A stretch of DNA of 22,173 bases from NCBI GenBank assembly GCA_018970845.1, contig JAGWVO010000011.1:1-22173 (forward strand). The letters run 5' to 3'. Below the pieces are notes generated by a model, which had not been told where the DNA came from, ran no database searches, and was given only the letters and a program-made list of their open reading frames with translations. The position numbers and the translations under genes are program-made. Positions 9,877-17,653 of this stretch are shown in pieces. The DNA comes from Planctomycetota bacterium (lineage in GTDB: Bacteria > Planctomycetota > Planctomycetia > Gemmatales > Gemmataceae). Each line of letters opens with the position of its first letter. Position 1 is the stretch's first letter.

Positions 9877-11088
9877 TCATTCGAACGCCGAGGCGACGAT
9901 GTTGGAAAGATGAACGAGGCGCCATGGGGCGCGCGAGCGCAGGTAATTGGAGAAAATGATGCAAAAGCCTTGGGTGGCCGGGTTCATCCATACCACATTC
10001 CCCGAGGAGCCCGTGTGGCCGTAAACATCGCGGTTGAGCAGGTCGCCCCAACTGTCGGATTGCCCCAGGTGGTTGAGCCGCCACCCCAGGCCCCATGGCC
10101 GGGTCCTCCGGATCGGTTCGGGCATTTCGGGCATGTCATCGAGGCGGTTGGTGGTCATCATGCGAACGGTGGCGGCTGACAGCAGCCGCCTTCCCCGCGA
10201 GATGCCTCCCGCGAGCATCATGCCGCAGACAACCCCGAAATCGGCGGGGGTGCTGAACAGGCCTCCGGTGGGTGAGCCGAATTCCTGCCAGTACCGGCTG
10301 TTCCATCCGAAGTCGCCGCCCTTTTGGTACTCGGGCAGGGTGCAGCGGACGATTCGGGCCCGGTCGAAACCCTTGGATCCGAGCCCGGTTGATGGAAGCG
10401 CAAGGGGATCGACAAATTCCTTCTTGACGAATTCATCGATCGGCAATCCGGAGACCCTTCGGACAATCTCGGCGGTGAGGATGGTCGCCAGGCTGGAATA
10501 GCTTTGGCTAGTGCCCGGAGCGAACGAGGCGGGTGACTTGAGCGCCTTGTCCACGAACACCGACAGCGGCGCATGGGCCTTGCGCAGTTCGGTGTTGTCG
10601 GGAAGTTCGTCCGCCAGGCCGGAGGAATGCGTGAACAGGTGAAGCACGCGGGCCTCGTCCTTGTTCTTGCCGGAGTATTCGGGAAGGTATCTGCTGACGG
10701 GATCGGACAGGTTCAATTGGCCGCGCTCCACCAGCATCATCCCGCAGGAGTAGATGACGGGCTTGGTGACGCTGGCCATGTAGAACATGGCGTCGGGGCG
10801 GATCGGTTCGGCGTCGGGTTCCGGGCCTTGCCTGCCGAACAGGCGCGGCTTGAGCGATTGGCCAAACCGGCCAACCACCAACGCGGCACCCGGCACCGGG
10901 GCGGCGGGGCCCTTGGTCCATTGTTCCAGCAGGTCGTGGGCCCGGGCGAGGCGGCGCGGATTGATGCCAATGTCTTCCGGCGAGGCTTCCGGCAGGCCCT
11001 TGTCAGCCTTGGCGGCGGTGGTCATGGTTGCCGACAATGTTCCCGCGGCCGCCGACAAAATGTGCCTCCGGGTTGGAGATGAATTCAT
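9877..11088 (-). CDS. Exported serine hydrolase, class C beta-lactamase/esterase family
   Basis: A 403-residue protein of the beta-lactamase-related serine hydrolase family (PF00144 type). The N-terminus (SSPTRRHILSAAAGTLSA) is a Tat-like signal. SVTK at 106-109 gives the nucleophile S106 and base K109. SYSS at 196-199 stands where YxN is usual (Y197, but Ser in place of Asn), and HTG at 358-360 replaces KTG. That pattern fits esterases and D-aminopeptidase-like members better than true beta-lactamases, so no drug-resistance role is claimed. The ATG at 11088 is preferred because AGGA lies 9 bases upstream; ATG at 11094 is only 3 bases from the same site. First gene of the operon with the small protein and the RSH-type hydrolase; divergent from DUF1501 at 11265. 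Confidence 0.88.
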   Translation of the reverse strand: MNSSPTRRHILSAAAGTLSATMTTAAKADKGLPEASPEDIGINPRRLARAHDLLEQWTKGPAAPVPGAALVVGRFGQSLKPRLFGRQGPEPDAEPIRPDAMFYMASVTKPVIYSCGMMLVERGQLNLSDPVSRYLPEYSGKNKDEARVLHLFTHSSGLADELPDNTELRKAHAPLSVFVDKALKSPASFAPGTSQSYSSLATILTAEIVRRVSGLPIDEFVKKEFVDPLALPSTGLGSKGFDRARIVRCTLPEYQKGGDFGWNSRYWQEFGSPTGGLFSTPADFGVVCGMMLAGGISRGRRLLSAATVRMMTTNRLDDMPEMPEPIRRTRPWGLGWRLNHLGQSDSWGDLLNRDVYGHTGSSGNVVWMNPATQGFCIIFSNYLRSRAPWRLVHLSNIVASAFE

Positions 11089-11180
11089 GTCCATGGTTCC
11101 TCGCGGTTCAGCCGGCGCCATTCCCGCATGATAATGGGAACAATTCTTTCATTACGGGATCGACCCCGGCCCGGCTTTCC

Positions 11181-11209
11181 TTGACCCCGATGGTTTCCCG
11201 GATTAGATT
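11181..11209 (+). promoter_or_regulatory. Candidate sigma-70 type promoter for the DUF1501/GDSL pair
   Basis: TTGACC at 11181-11186 and TAGATT at 11204-11209 are 17 bases apart, matching the -35 and -10 consensus at five and four of six positions. Transcription would begin near 11216, about 50 bases before the DUF1501 start. GATTA and TAATC flank the -10 as a short dyad. Sequence match only. Confidence 0.4.
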
Positions 11210-11264
11210 CTGTAATCTCTCCACACGACTTGCCAGACGCGAATCAAAACCCCGGGGCTTCCAC

Positions 11265-12563
11265 ATGACGCCGTCGCGGCGCGGATGGTTGAAATCGGCG
11301 CCCGCCATCCTGTCGGCCTGGTGGGCCGGCGGTTCCCGGGCGTCGCCCCCCAACGCGGGCACTGGCGCCAAGCGAGTGGTTTGCATCTTCAACAGCGGCG
11401 CCCCGAGCCACATCGACCTCTTTGACCCCAAGCCCGATGCTCCCGAGGATATCCGCGGCATCTTCAAGCCGATCGACACGGCGGTTCCCGGGATGCGGTT
11501 CACGGAACTGCTTCCCCGCCTGGCCACCCGCGCCCGCCACCTCTCGCTGATCCGCACGCTGCACCACAAGCATTCCTCGCACAACGCCGGCATGACCTGG
11601 AGCATCACCGGCAAGCCCTACCGGGTGGACAGCACGCTGGTGAACCCGGGGCCGACCGACACCCCGTCGCTGGGCACGCTGGTCGGTTGGCTGGCCGCGC
11701 GCGAGGGCGCCGCGCCGGTTCCGCCTTATGTGATCACGCCGCAACCCCACTGCGACAGTTTCGCCTACCTTTCGCCGGGACAATTCGGCGGATGCCTTGG
11801 ACGGCGATACGATCCGCTGGTGGTGGGTGAGGATCCTTCCAAGCCGGGGTTCCGCATGAAGGCGCTGGAACCCGCCGACGGACTCGACGCCGATCGCATG
11901 CAAGACCGCGACAGGTTGCTGGCCCGCCTGTCGCCCGCCGATCCATCGATGGCGGCTCTTCGCGAAAAGGCGGCCGGGCTGGTTTCCAGCCCCCGCCTGC
12001 GCGACGCCTTCCGGCTCGATCAGGAGCCCGACCGTGTCCGGGAGCGGTACGGCCGGCATCCGTGGGGCCAGTCGCACCTGCTGGCCCGACGCCTGCTCGA
12101 GGCCGGTTGCCGGTTCGTCACCACGGTGAACGGGCCGAGCATCGTGTGGGACACGCACAAGGACAATTTCAACGGCCTGAAAAATCGCCTCGTGCCGCCG
12201 ATGGAGCAGGCGTTCGTCGCGTTGCTCGACGACCTGGCCGACAGGGGCCTGCTCGACGAGACCATCGTGCTATGGCTGGGTGATTTCGGCCGCACGCCCG
12301 TGATCAACAAGGACACCGGGCGCGACCATTGGCCCCACTGCTACACCGCCGTGCTCGCCGGTGGTGGACTCAAGGCCGGGACCATCGTGGGTGTTTCCGA
12401 CCGGACGGCCTCGGCCCCCCGCGACTTCCCCGTCACCCCCGCCGACCTCAACGCCACGGTGCTTGCCGCCTTGGGGTATGACCCCCACGGCATCTTCTAC
12501 ACCACCGCTGATGGCCGTCCGTCGCCCCTTTCCGAGGGGACTCCCATCCGGGCGCTGTCATGA
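11265..12563 (+). CDS. DUF1501 domain-containing protein, second copy, Tat-exported
   Basis: A 432-residue member of the same DUF1501 family as the protein at 565-1986, but clearly diverged. A Tat-like leader (TPSRRGWLKSAPAILSAW) is followed by FNSGAPSHIDLFDPKP near residue 45, an early HHKHSSHNAGM block near 103, WDTHKDNF near 297, LWLGDFGRTP near 337 and GRDHWPHC near 352. The conserved His/Asp residues of the metal-site region are kept. The open frame reaches back to 11028, but the ATG at 11265 is taken because it begins the export signal and sits about 50 bases after a good promoter. Unlike the first copy, it has no DUF1549 partner next to it; the downstream neighbour is a GDSL hydrolase 89 bases away on the same strand. 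Function unknown beyond the fold. Confidence 0.92.
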   Translation: MTPSRRGWLKSAPAILSAWWAGGSRASPPNAGTGAKRVVCIFNSGAPSHIDLFDPKPDAPEDIRGIFKPIDTAVPGMRFTELLPRLATRARHLSLIRTLHHKHSSHNAGMTWSITGKPYRVDSTLVNPGPTDTPSLGTLVGWLAAREGAAPVPPYVITPQPHCDSFAYLSPGQFGGCLGRRYDPLVVGEDPSKPGFRMKALEPADGLDADRMQDRDRLLARLSPADPSMAALREKAAGLVSSPRLRDAFRLDQEPDRVRERYGRHPWGQSHLLARRLLEAGCRFVTTVNGPSIVWDTHKDNFNGLKNRLVPPMEQAFVALLDDLADRGLLDETIVLWLGDFGRTPVINKDTGRDHWPHCYTAVLAGGGLKAGTIVGVSDRTASAPRDFPVTPADLNATVLAALGYDPHGIFYTTADGRPSPLSEGTPIRALS

Positions 12564-12652
12564 TGCCGCCGGTTCCCCTTGGGGTGGTTGCCTTGAGGAA
12601 AAGCCAACAGTTCTCTTGGTAAAACATGGATGTTCTTTGCGGAGGGATTCCC

Positions 12653-13546
12653 ATGCGAATCAACCGGGCATTGTTGGTTTCGTTGACAAGCGTTCTCGTC
12701 GGCTTGGGAGCGCCCGCCCTCGAATACCCCTACCCTCCTTACAACGAGGGAAAGATGGATCCGCAAAAAACCGGTTGGCCCCTGACGGAGGAAGAGAAGG
12801 CCTATGCTCTCAAGCCCGAATTCGAACGAAGGCCCGGGCGGGAGTCGAACAAGCATCATCCGGAGCTATGGCCCGTGGTGCCCGCGGCCGGCTTTTGGGG
12901 AGGAACCAGCTGGCTCGATACCCACGCCAAGCTGGTGAGGCATGTGGAGGCCAACAAGGGGCCCATCGACATCCTGCTGGTGGGAGACAGCATCACCCAG
13001 CAGTGGGGCAGTCCGCTCGACAAGGGCGTATTCAACGAGCCCTGGAAGAAGTCGTTCGGAGACCTCAAGGCCGTCAATATAGGAATCGGAGGTGACAAGG
13101 CGCAGAATGTGCTTTGGCGGCTCGACCATGGCGGCGTGGAAGGCCTCGATCCCAAGGTGGTGGTCGTGATGATCGGCAACAACAACATGTTCTTCACGCC
13201 GGAAACCGGAGTTGAGGCGGTTGCCAAGGGTGTGGCGATGGTCGTGGCCAACTTGCGGGGCAAGTTTCCCAAGGCTGACATCATCGTGGCCAAAATCCTG
13301 CCTTGCCATGCCCCCGGCAACAGGTTCCATGACGACATCATCAAGGCCAACGCCGCCATCGACCCGCTCAAGCTCGACAATGATCCCAAGCTCAGGTTGC
13401 TCGACATGACACCCGATTTCGCCGGCGCGGATGGAACCCTCCGCAAGGGGCTCTACCTGCCGGACAACATCCATTTGTCGGTGGACGGGTATCGGGTTTT
13501 CGCCAGCCGTCTCAAGCCGTTAATTGACAAGGCGCTGCGCCGCTGA
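12653..13546 (+). CDS. Exported GDSL/SGNH hydrolase (PAF-acetylhydrolase-like)
   Basis: A 297-residue protein with a signal peptide (residues 1-22) and a linker rich in Pro and Tyr to about residue 70. The SGNH blocks are complete: block I LVGDSITQQWG with nucleophile S113; block II NIGIGGDKAQNVLWRL (G146-G147); block III MIGNNNM (N177 or N178); block V DNIHLSVDGY with D271 and H274 of the triad. The arrangement most resembles the PAF-acetylhydrolase beta/gamma-like lineage common in planctomycetes, where these act as esterases or carbohydrate deacetylases; the substrate here is unknown. Start: ATG at 12653 has GGAGGG at 12641-12646 with a 6-base spacer, better than an in-frame ATG at 12626. 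It follows the DUF1501 gene by 89 bases and may share its transcript. Confidence 0.93.
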   Translation: MRINRALLVSLTSVLVGLGAPALEYPYPPYNEGKMDPQKTGWPLTEEEKAYALKPEFERRPGRESNKHHPELWPVVPAAGFWGGTSWLDTHAKLVRHVEANKGPIDILLVGDSITQQWGSPLDKGVFNEPWKKSFGDLKAVNIGIGGDKAQNVLWRLDHGGVEGLDPKVVVVMIGNNNMFFTPETGVEAVAKGVAMVVANLRGKFPKADIIVAKILPCHAPGNRFHDDIIKANAAIDPLKLDNDPKLRLLDMTPDFAGADGTLRKGLYLPDNIHLSVDGYRVFASRLKPLIDKALRR

Positions 13547-13559
13547 GAGCGGAGTCCGT

Positions 13560-13581
13560 CCATCGGAACCCGGGCCGATGG
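13560..13581. terminator. Hairpin between convergent genes, possible two-way terminator
   Basis: CCATCGG and CCGATGG form a 7-bp stem around an 8-base loop, lying exactly between the GDSL stop (13546) and the stop of the convergent gene (13583). There is no T-run on either side, so intrinsic termination is uncertain. Confidence 0.35.
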
Positions 13582-13582
13582 G

Positions 13583-16500
13583 TCACTTCCCCAGGGCATG
13601 CACGGTGTTGTGGATGGTTCCGGCCACCGGTTTTCCATCGGCGGCCGTGAACGAGTAGGAAATCTCCATGCACCAGGTGGGCGCCATGCCTTCGAGCCTG
13701 AGTCGCACGGTCTTGCCGTCGGCCGAAAGGGATGCCTCCTTCACCGGAAGCGGATGCTCGTTGACATGGGGTGAACCGTAGCTGGCGGAACGCTTGAGCG
13801 CCCAGGAGCGCGCCTGGGCCTTGGATGAAACAACCGAGCCCGGTTCGAGCGGTTCGCTGAAGGTGAGTTCCATCCCGTCGGCCGTGGCCCTGAGGCCCAC
13901 GGGCAAACGCGCCGGCTTGCCCGTCGCGCGGATGCGGTAGAAACCGCCGGGCTTGGTGGCGTTGCCCGCCCAGGCGAACATGCCGCACAAATAAAGTTGT
14001 CCGTCGCCGGGGTTGAATCGTCCCCTCATGACGCCGGTGGGGAATGGCGGGATCGGCAACTCCACCATACCTCCCTGCGGCAATCCGGTGGCCGAGGTCT
14101 CATGGGGCACCAGGAAGACCTTGCCGTAGCCGTAGGACAGGTTCAGCAACCCCCCGTTCAAGGATCCCCATTTGGGGCTGTCCACCCAAAGCAGTTCCGC
14201 CGGGGAGCGGTCGAAGGCGTTCGTGATCCAGCAGAGGGGCGGTTCCATCGCCGAGTCGGCTGTGTCGGTCTTGTCGTGGTACCCGAACATGTTGCCGTAA
14301 AAGCGGGGCTTGCCGCCGCTTCGGCTGTCCGGCGGCTTCACCCAGTTGACTCGGTTCTTGGGATTCCAGTGTCCTTCCTGGTCGGTGACAAGGAACGATC
14401 CGTCGGGGTTGAGGCAAACCCCGTTGGCGGCGCGGAATCCGTTGGCGATGATCTCGGTGCGTGAACCGTCGGCGCTCACCTTGAGCAGGGTTCCATGGTG
14501 CGGCACCACCGCGGGCAAGGCGTGCCGGGCCGACTTGGCATAATAGAAGTTGCCTTGCGCGTCGGTTTGCAGGCCCATCGCGAACTCATGGAAGTGCTCG
14601 GTCACCTGGTGATCGTTGTTGAGGCACTGGTAGAAGTCGATCTCACCGTCGCCATTGAGGTCGTGGAGCACGGCAAGCTGGTCGCGGCATGTGACATGGA
14701 TCCTGCCATTGACATGCCTGATGCCCAGGGGCTGGAACATTCCCGAGGCGATGCGCCGCCACTGGAGCTTGGCCTGATCCTGCCTCGCGATCCAGACATC
14801 CCCATCCCAGGAGCAAAGCGCGATCCGTCCGTCGGGCAGGAAATCAAGGCCGGTGAAGCGTGTCTGCGCCAGCCACGGGTTCGACTCCGGCGCGGCGAGC
14901 CCATCGGTGGCGAAGGCGCCCTCGTCCGGTCCCAGGGTGATGGCGGTTTCCAGCGCCTGGGGCCAACGGGAAGGGCCGCCCGTGGTGAGCGCTTCCAGGT
15001 TCAGGTCGTCCGTGCTGATGACGGGAGTGGAGGCACTGGCTTGCCGGGAGGGGCTTGAAGCGGTCCAGACGCAAAGGCGCACGGTTTCCTTGCCCGCGGG
15101 AATGCCAAGCCGCAGTTTCCCTTTCGAGTTCTTCCATGTCGCCTTGGCATCCGCGGGAAAGATGCCCGCCGTGATCGACACCTTTTCCCCGGGGATGCCC
15201 TGGCCCCTCACCACGCGGGCATCGAGTTTCCGCCCCGCATGGTCGGCTGAAAGGTCGCCTTTCATTTCGGACGGCTTCCAGTGGGCCAGGGCGCCGGCGG
15301 CATCGGGAAGGCCGGCCGACGCGTTGAAATCGCGCGCTTGCATCGCACTCTGGTAAAAACGGATATCCGAGATGTCGCCCTTGAAACGGGAGACCGGGGG
15401 AAAGTTGGACGAGGCGAATCCGATCCTGGCGACGGCACCTTCCGGCGCCGGCCTGGCCTTGAGGGTGCCCGATCCGGCCGGCTTGCCGTCGATGAAGAGC
15501 CTGATGGCGCCGGTGGAGGGTTCCCCGGTGACGGCCACCACATGCCACTGTCCGTCGTTGATCCTGGCGCGGGAACTGACCGCGCCCACCCAGCCGATGT
15601 CGAACACCAAACGCCCGTCTCGCACGAACAGGGCCTGGCCCCCGGGAGTCCATGCCGTGCCGGGCGCAGCCTTGGCGAAGAGGGTTCCGTCGCCGCCGGT
15701 TTTCACGCGCGCGACCACGGTGAACGGCTTGTCCGTCATGTCGAAGGCCGCCCCGTCGGTGATCTCGAGGTGGCGGTCGGCGCCGAAACGGAACGGCTCC
15801 GGAGTCGGCGCGGCGGCATCCATCCTTGGGGCCAGGGTCACCCTGCCTGGCGACATGTTGTCCTGTTCCAAAAGGGCATTACTGTCGGGATGCTCGGCGA
15901 TTTGTACCTCGAGGTCCCGTTCGCGCGGGCCGATGACGAAAATCCGGCCGAATGCCGGATCCTTCCTTTCCGTGCCCGTTTCCAGGAGTCGGGGCGATTC
16001 CAGGACATTCGCTTCGCCCACGGAATACGAGAACACCGCCTGCTGTCCATGGTGATACAGGCCCTTGAAGCGGGCCCATTCCTTGGGGAGCGGACCGTAA
16101 AGGCGATCATCCCGGCCCCTCACGCGGACGGAGTCGTCCCATGAACCGGTCATGGGATTGGCCCATCCCGCGCCCGCGCCATTGGCGATGCGGATGTTGC
16201 CGGCGATCGACGGGTGGATTCCGTGCTCTCCGTTGAACTGGATGCCCCGCCAGTTGATGAAGCCGGCATCGGCCGCGTTCGATCCGGCGCCCGCCGCCGC
16301 CTCCCACACCGCCGCGACGCGCAGCGTGTCCTCGTCGAACACCATCCACCGCCTTCCCCGCGCGACGCCACCGGCGCCTGGATCGAGCCTGACGGCGACG
16401 CCCTTGTGGGCGAAGTTCCTTTCCCGGCCCGGGATCTCATAGGTGTGGGTGAGCGTTGGTCCGTAGTCCATCGCGCTCCATGGCTCGATTTTCGAGGGAG

Positions 16501-17503
16501 CCGGTCCCCGGGTGTCGCCCTTGGGCAATCCGGCAAGGTATTGATTGTCGACGGCCTTGTAGCGCGCGGAGTTCCTGTCGCGCATGTAGGTTTCCCGGAT
16601 GTAATGGATCACATCGTATTTCTGCGCGGGAACCATCCAGGTTTGCGCCGGCATCAGCCCGAACCCGCGCGTGAGGGTCTGGTACATGGCGAACGGATCG
16701 TGGCCATTCTTGAGGGAGGCTTCGGCGAACCGCGGCGCCGCCGGCAGTGAACCGGCCATTTCCAGCGTGCCGTGGCAGTTCGCGCACACCCTGCGGTAGA
16801 TCGCCTCGCCCCGGGCGAGGGCTTGGCCGTCCAAGGAGCGCAACAGGCCGGCATGGTCGATCCGCTTTTCGTATTCGGGGGGTTCGGGAGCAATCAGGTT
16901 GGCGGGAGGCCTGAGCGCCACGGCCCGCGGCGCTCCGCCGTCGCGCAACTCCATCAGGTAGCGCGCCAGGTCGAGGAACTGCTGCCGGCTTGATAGCTGG
17001 TTGACAAGGCCCGCCGGCATGATCGATTGGGCCGAAGGCGTCAGCTCCGCGATGTCCGCCTTGGGAATGACGATCGCCTCGCCACCCTTGGCCGGATCGC
17101 GGATCACCACCTTGGTGTCGTCGCGGGAGGCGACGATGCCTGAAACAAGCTTTCCGGCCACGGTGGACACCGTGGCCGACTCGTATCCCTTCTTGATTTC
17201 CTTGGAGGGCAGGAGCACCGATTCCACGATGGAGGCATCGCTCGCGGATTTGTCGATCGCCGCCAGGTCGGGTCCAAGGGGAGAGGGCTTGCCGTCTCCG
17301 GCAGCGTGGCACCTCACGCACGCCATGAAGGGCTGGTGGAAGACAACGGCTCCGCGGGCCGGGTCGCCCAGCCGCCTTGCTTCGGCGGCCAAGGCCGCGG
17401 CGGGTTCCGACCTCAGCGCCGGGTCAAGATCCTGGGCCCATCCCGAAGGCACAGGCAAAAAGGCGAGGGCCACGATCAGCCTGGTGTGGCGGGGAAGCGT
17501 CAT
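13583..17503 (-). CDS. Large exported dihaem, DUF6797, LamG-like and beta-propeller protein
   Basis: A 1306-residue protein. After a signal peptide (1-24) comes a Pirellula/Verrucomicrobium-type haem domain (TIGR02603 style, about 45-187) with CVRCH at 62-66 and the usual LPSKEIKKGYES and PAGLVNQLS blocks. A second haem c domain has CANCH at 240-244. Residues about 340-560 look like DUF6797 (MDYGPTLTHTYEIPG, WRGIQFNGEHG). A concanavalin/LamG-like domain spans 570-745. From about 850 to 1195 the pattern (LDFLPDGRIALCSWDGDVWI, LHDLNGDGEIDF, NGVCLNPDGSFLVTDQEG) fits a six-bladed sugar dehydrogenase/NHL-like propeller, followed by a C-terminal beta domain. It may oxidise a polymer or sugar and pass electrons to haem; inferred. 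ATG at 17503 is chosen for the signal peptide; the frame opens at 17563. Single gene, convergent with the GDSL gene. Confidence 0.88.
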   Translation of the reverse strand: MTLPRHTRLIVALAFLPVPSGWAQDLDPALRSEPAAALAAEARRLGDPARGAVVFHQPFMACVRCHAAGDGKPSPLGPDLAAIDKSASDASIVESVLLPSKEIKKGYESATVSTVAGKLVSGIVASRDDTKVVIRDPAKGGEAIVIPKADIAELTPSAQSIMPAGLVNQLSSRQQFLDLARYLMELRDGGAPRAVALRPPANLIAPEPPEYEKRIDHAGLLRSLDGQALARGEAIYRRVCANCHGTLEMAGSLPAAPRFAEASLKNGHDPFAMYQTLTRGFGLMPAQTWMVPAQKYDVIHYIRETYMRDRNSARYKAVDNQYLAGLPKGDTRGPAPSKIEPWSAMDYGPTLTHTYEIPGRERNFAHKGVAVRLDPGAGGVARGRRWMVFDEDTLRVAAVWEAAAGAGSNAADAGFINWRGIQFNGEHGIHPSIAGNIRIANGAGAGWANPMTGSWDDSVRVRGRDDRLYGPLPKEWARFKGLYHHGQQAVFSYSVGEANVLESPRLLETGTERKDPAFGRIFVIGPRERDLEVQIAEHPDSNALLEQDNMSPGRVTLAPRMDAAAPTPEPFRFGADRHLEITDGAAFDMTDKPFTVVARVKTGGDGTLFAKAAPGTAWTPGGQALFVRDGRLVFDIGWVGAVSSRARINDGQWHVVAVTGEPSTGAIRLFIDGKPAGSGTLKARPAPEGAVARIGFASSNFPPVSRFKGDISDIRFYQSAMQARDFNASAGLPDAAGALAHWKPSEMKGDLSADHAGRKLDARVVRGQGIPGEKVSITAGIFPADAKATWKNSKGKLRLGIPAGKETVRLCVWTASSPSRQASASTPVISTDDLNLEALTTGGPSRWPQALETAITLGPDEGAFATDGLAAPESNPWLAQTRFTGLDFLPDGRIALCSWDGDVWIARQDQAKLQWRRIASGMFQPLGIRHVNGRIHVTCRDQLAVLHDLNGDGEIDFYQCLNNDHQVTEHFHEFAMGLQTDAQGNFYYAKSARHALPAVVPHHGTLLKVSADGSRTEIIANGFRAANGVCLNPDGSFLVTDQEGHWNPKNRVNWVKPPDSRSGGKPRFYGNMFGYHDKTDTADSAMEPPLCWITNAFDRSPAELLWVDSPKWGSLNGGLLNLSYGYGKVFLVPHETSATGLPQGGMVELPIPPFPTGVMRGRFNPGDGQLYLCGMFAWAGNATKPGGFYRIRATGKPARLPVGLRATADGMELTFSEPLEPGSVVSSKAQARSWALKRSASYGSPHVNEHPLPVKEASLSADGKTVRLRLEGMAPTWCMEISYSFTAADGKPVAGTIHNTVHALGK

Positions 17504-17579
17504 GATGGGTCCAACCGGAGAATTTGATCCTATGATAACGACCTGATGGGTTTCCGTCGGCATCGGCTTTTGGTGATGA

Positions 17580-17608
17580 TTGCGTCATGCCCCGGGGTCG
17601 CCTAGAGT
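17580..17608 (+). promoter_or_regulatory. Candidate promoter for the amidohydrolase/ThuA unit
   Basis: TTGCGT at 17580-17585 and TAGAGT at 17603-17608 are 17 bases apart (three and four matches of six). Transcription would begin near 17615, about 35 bases before the start codon. Sequence match only, weaker than the candidate at 11181. Confidence 0.28.
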
Positions 17609-17623
17609 GCGGGTGGCTCATCC

Positions 17624-17653
17624 ATGCCTGAAGCCCAAGGGATTTCCCGATGA
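17624..17653 (+). CDS. Possible nine-codon leader ORF overlapping the amidohydrolase start
   Basis: ATG at 17624 opens a 9-residue frame (MPEAQGISR) whose TGA shares bases with the amidohydrolase start (ATGA at 17650-17653). The ribosome site AAGGGA of the main gene lies inside it. This could couple translation, but so short a frame can arise by chance. Confidence 0.15.
   Translation: MPEAQGISR

Noticed and set aside
9877..11088. Antibiotic-resistance beta-lactamase
   Set aside because: The second and third active-site motifs differ from true class C enzymes, and the family contains many esterases and peptidases.
11028..11264. Upstream extension of the second DUF1501 protein
   Set aside because: It would overlap the divergent serine hydrolase gene and place the Tat signal inside the protein; a promoter candidate lies within this stretch.
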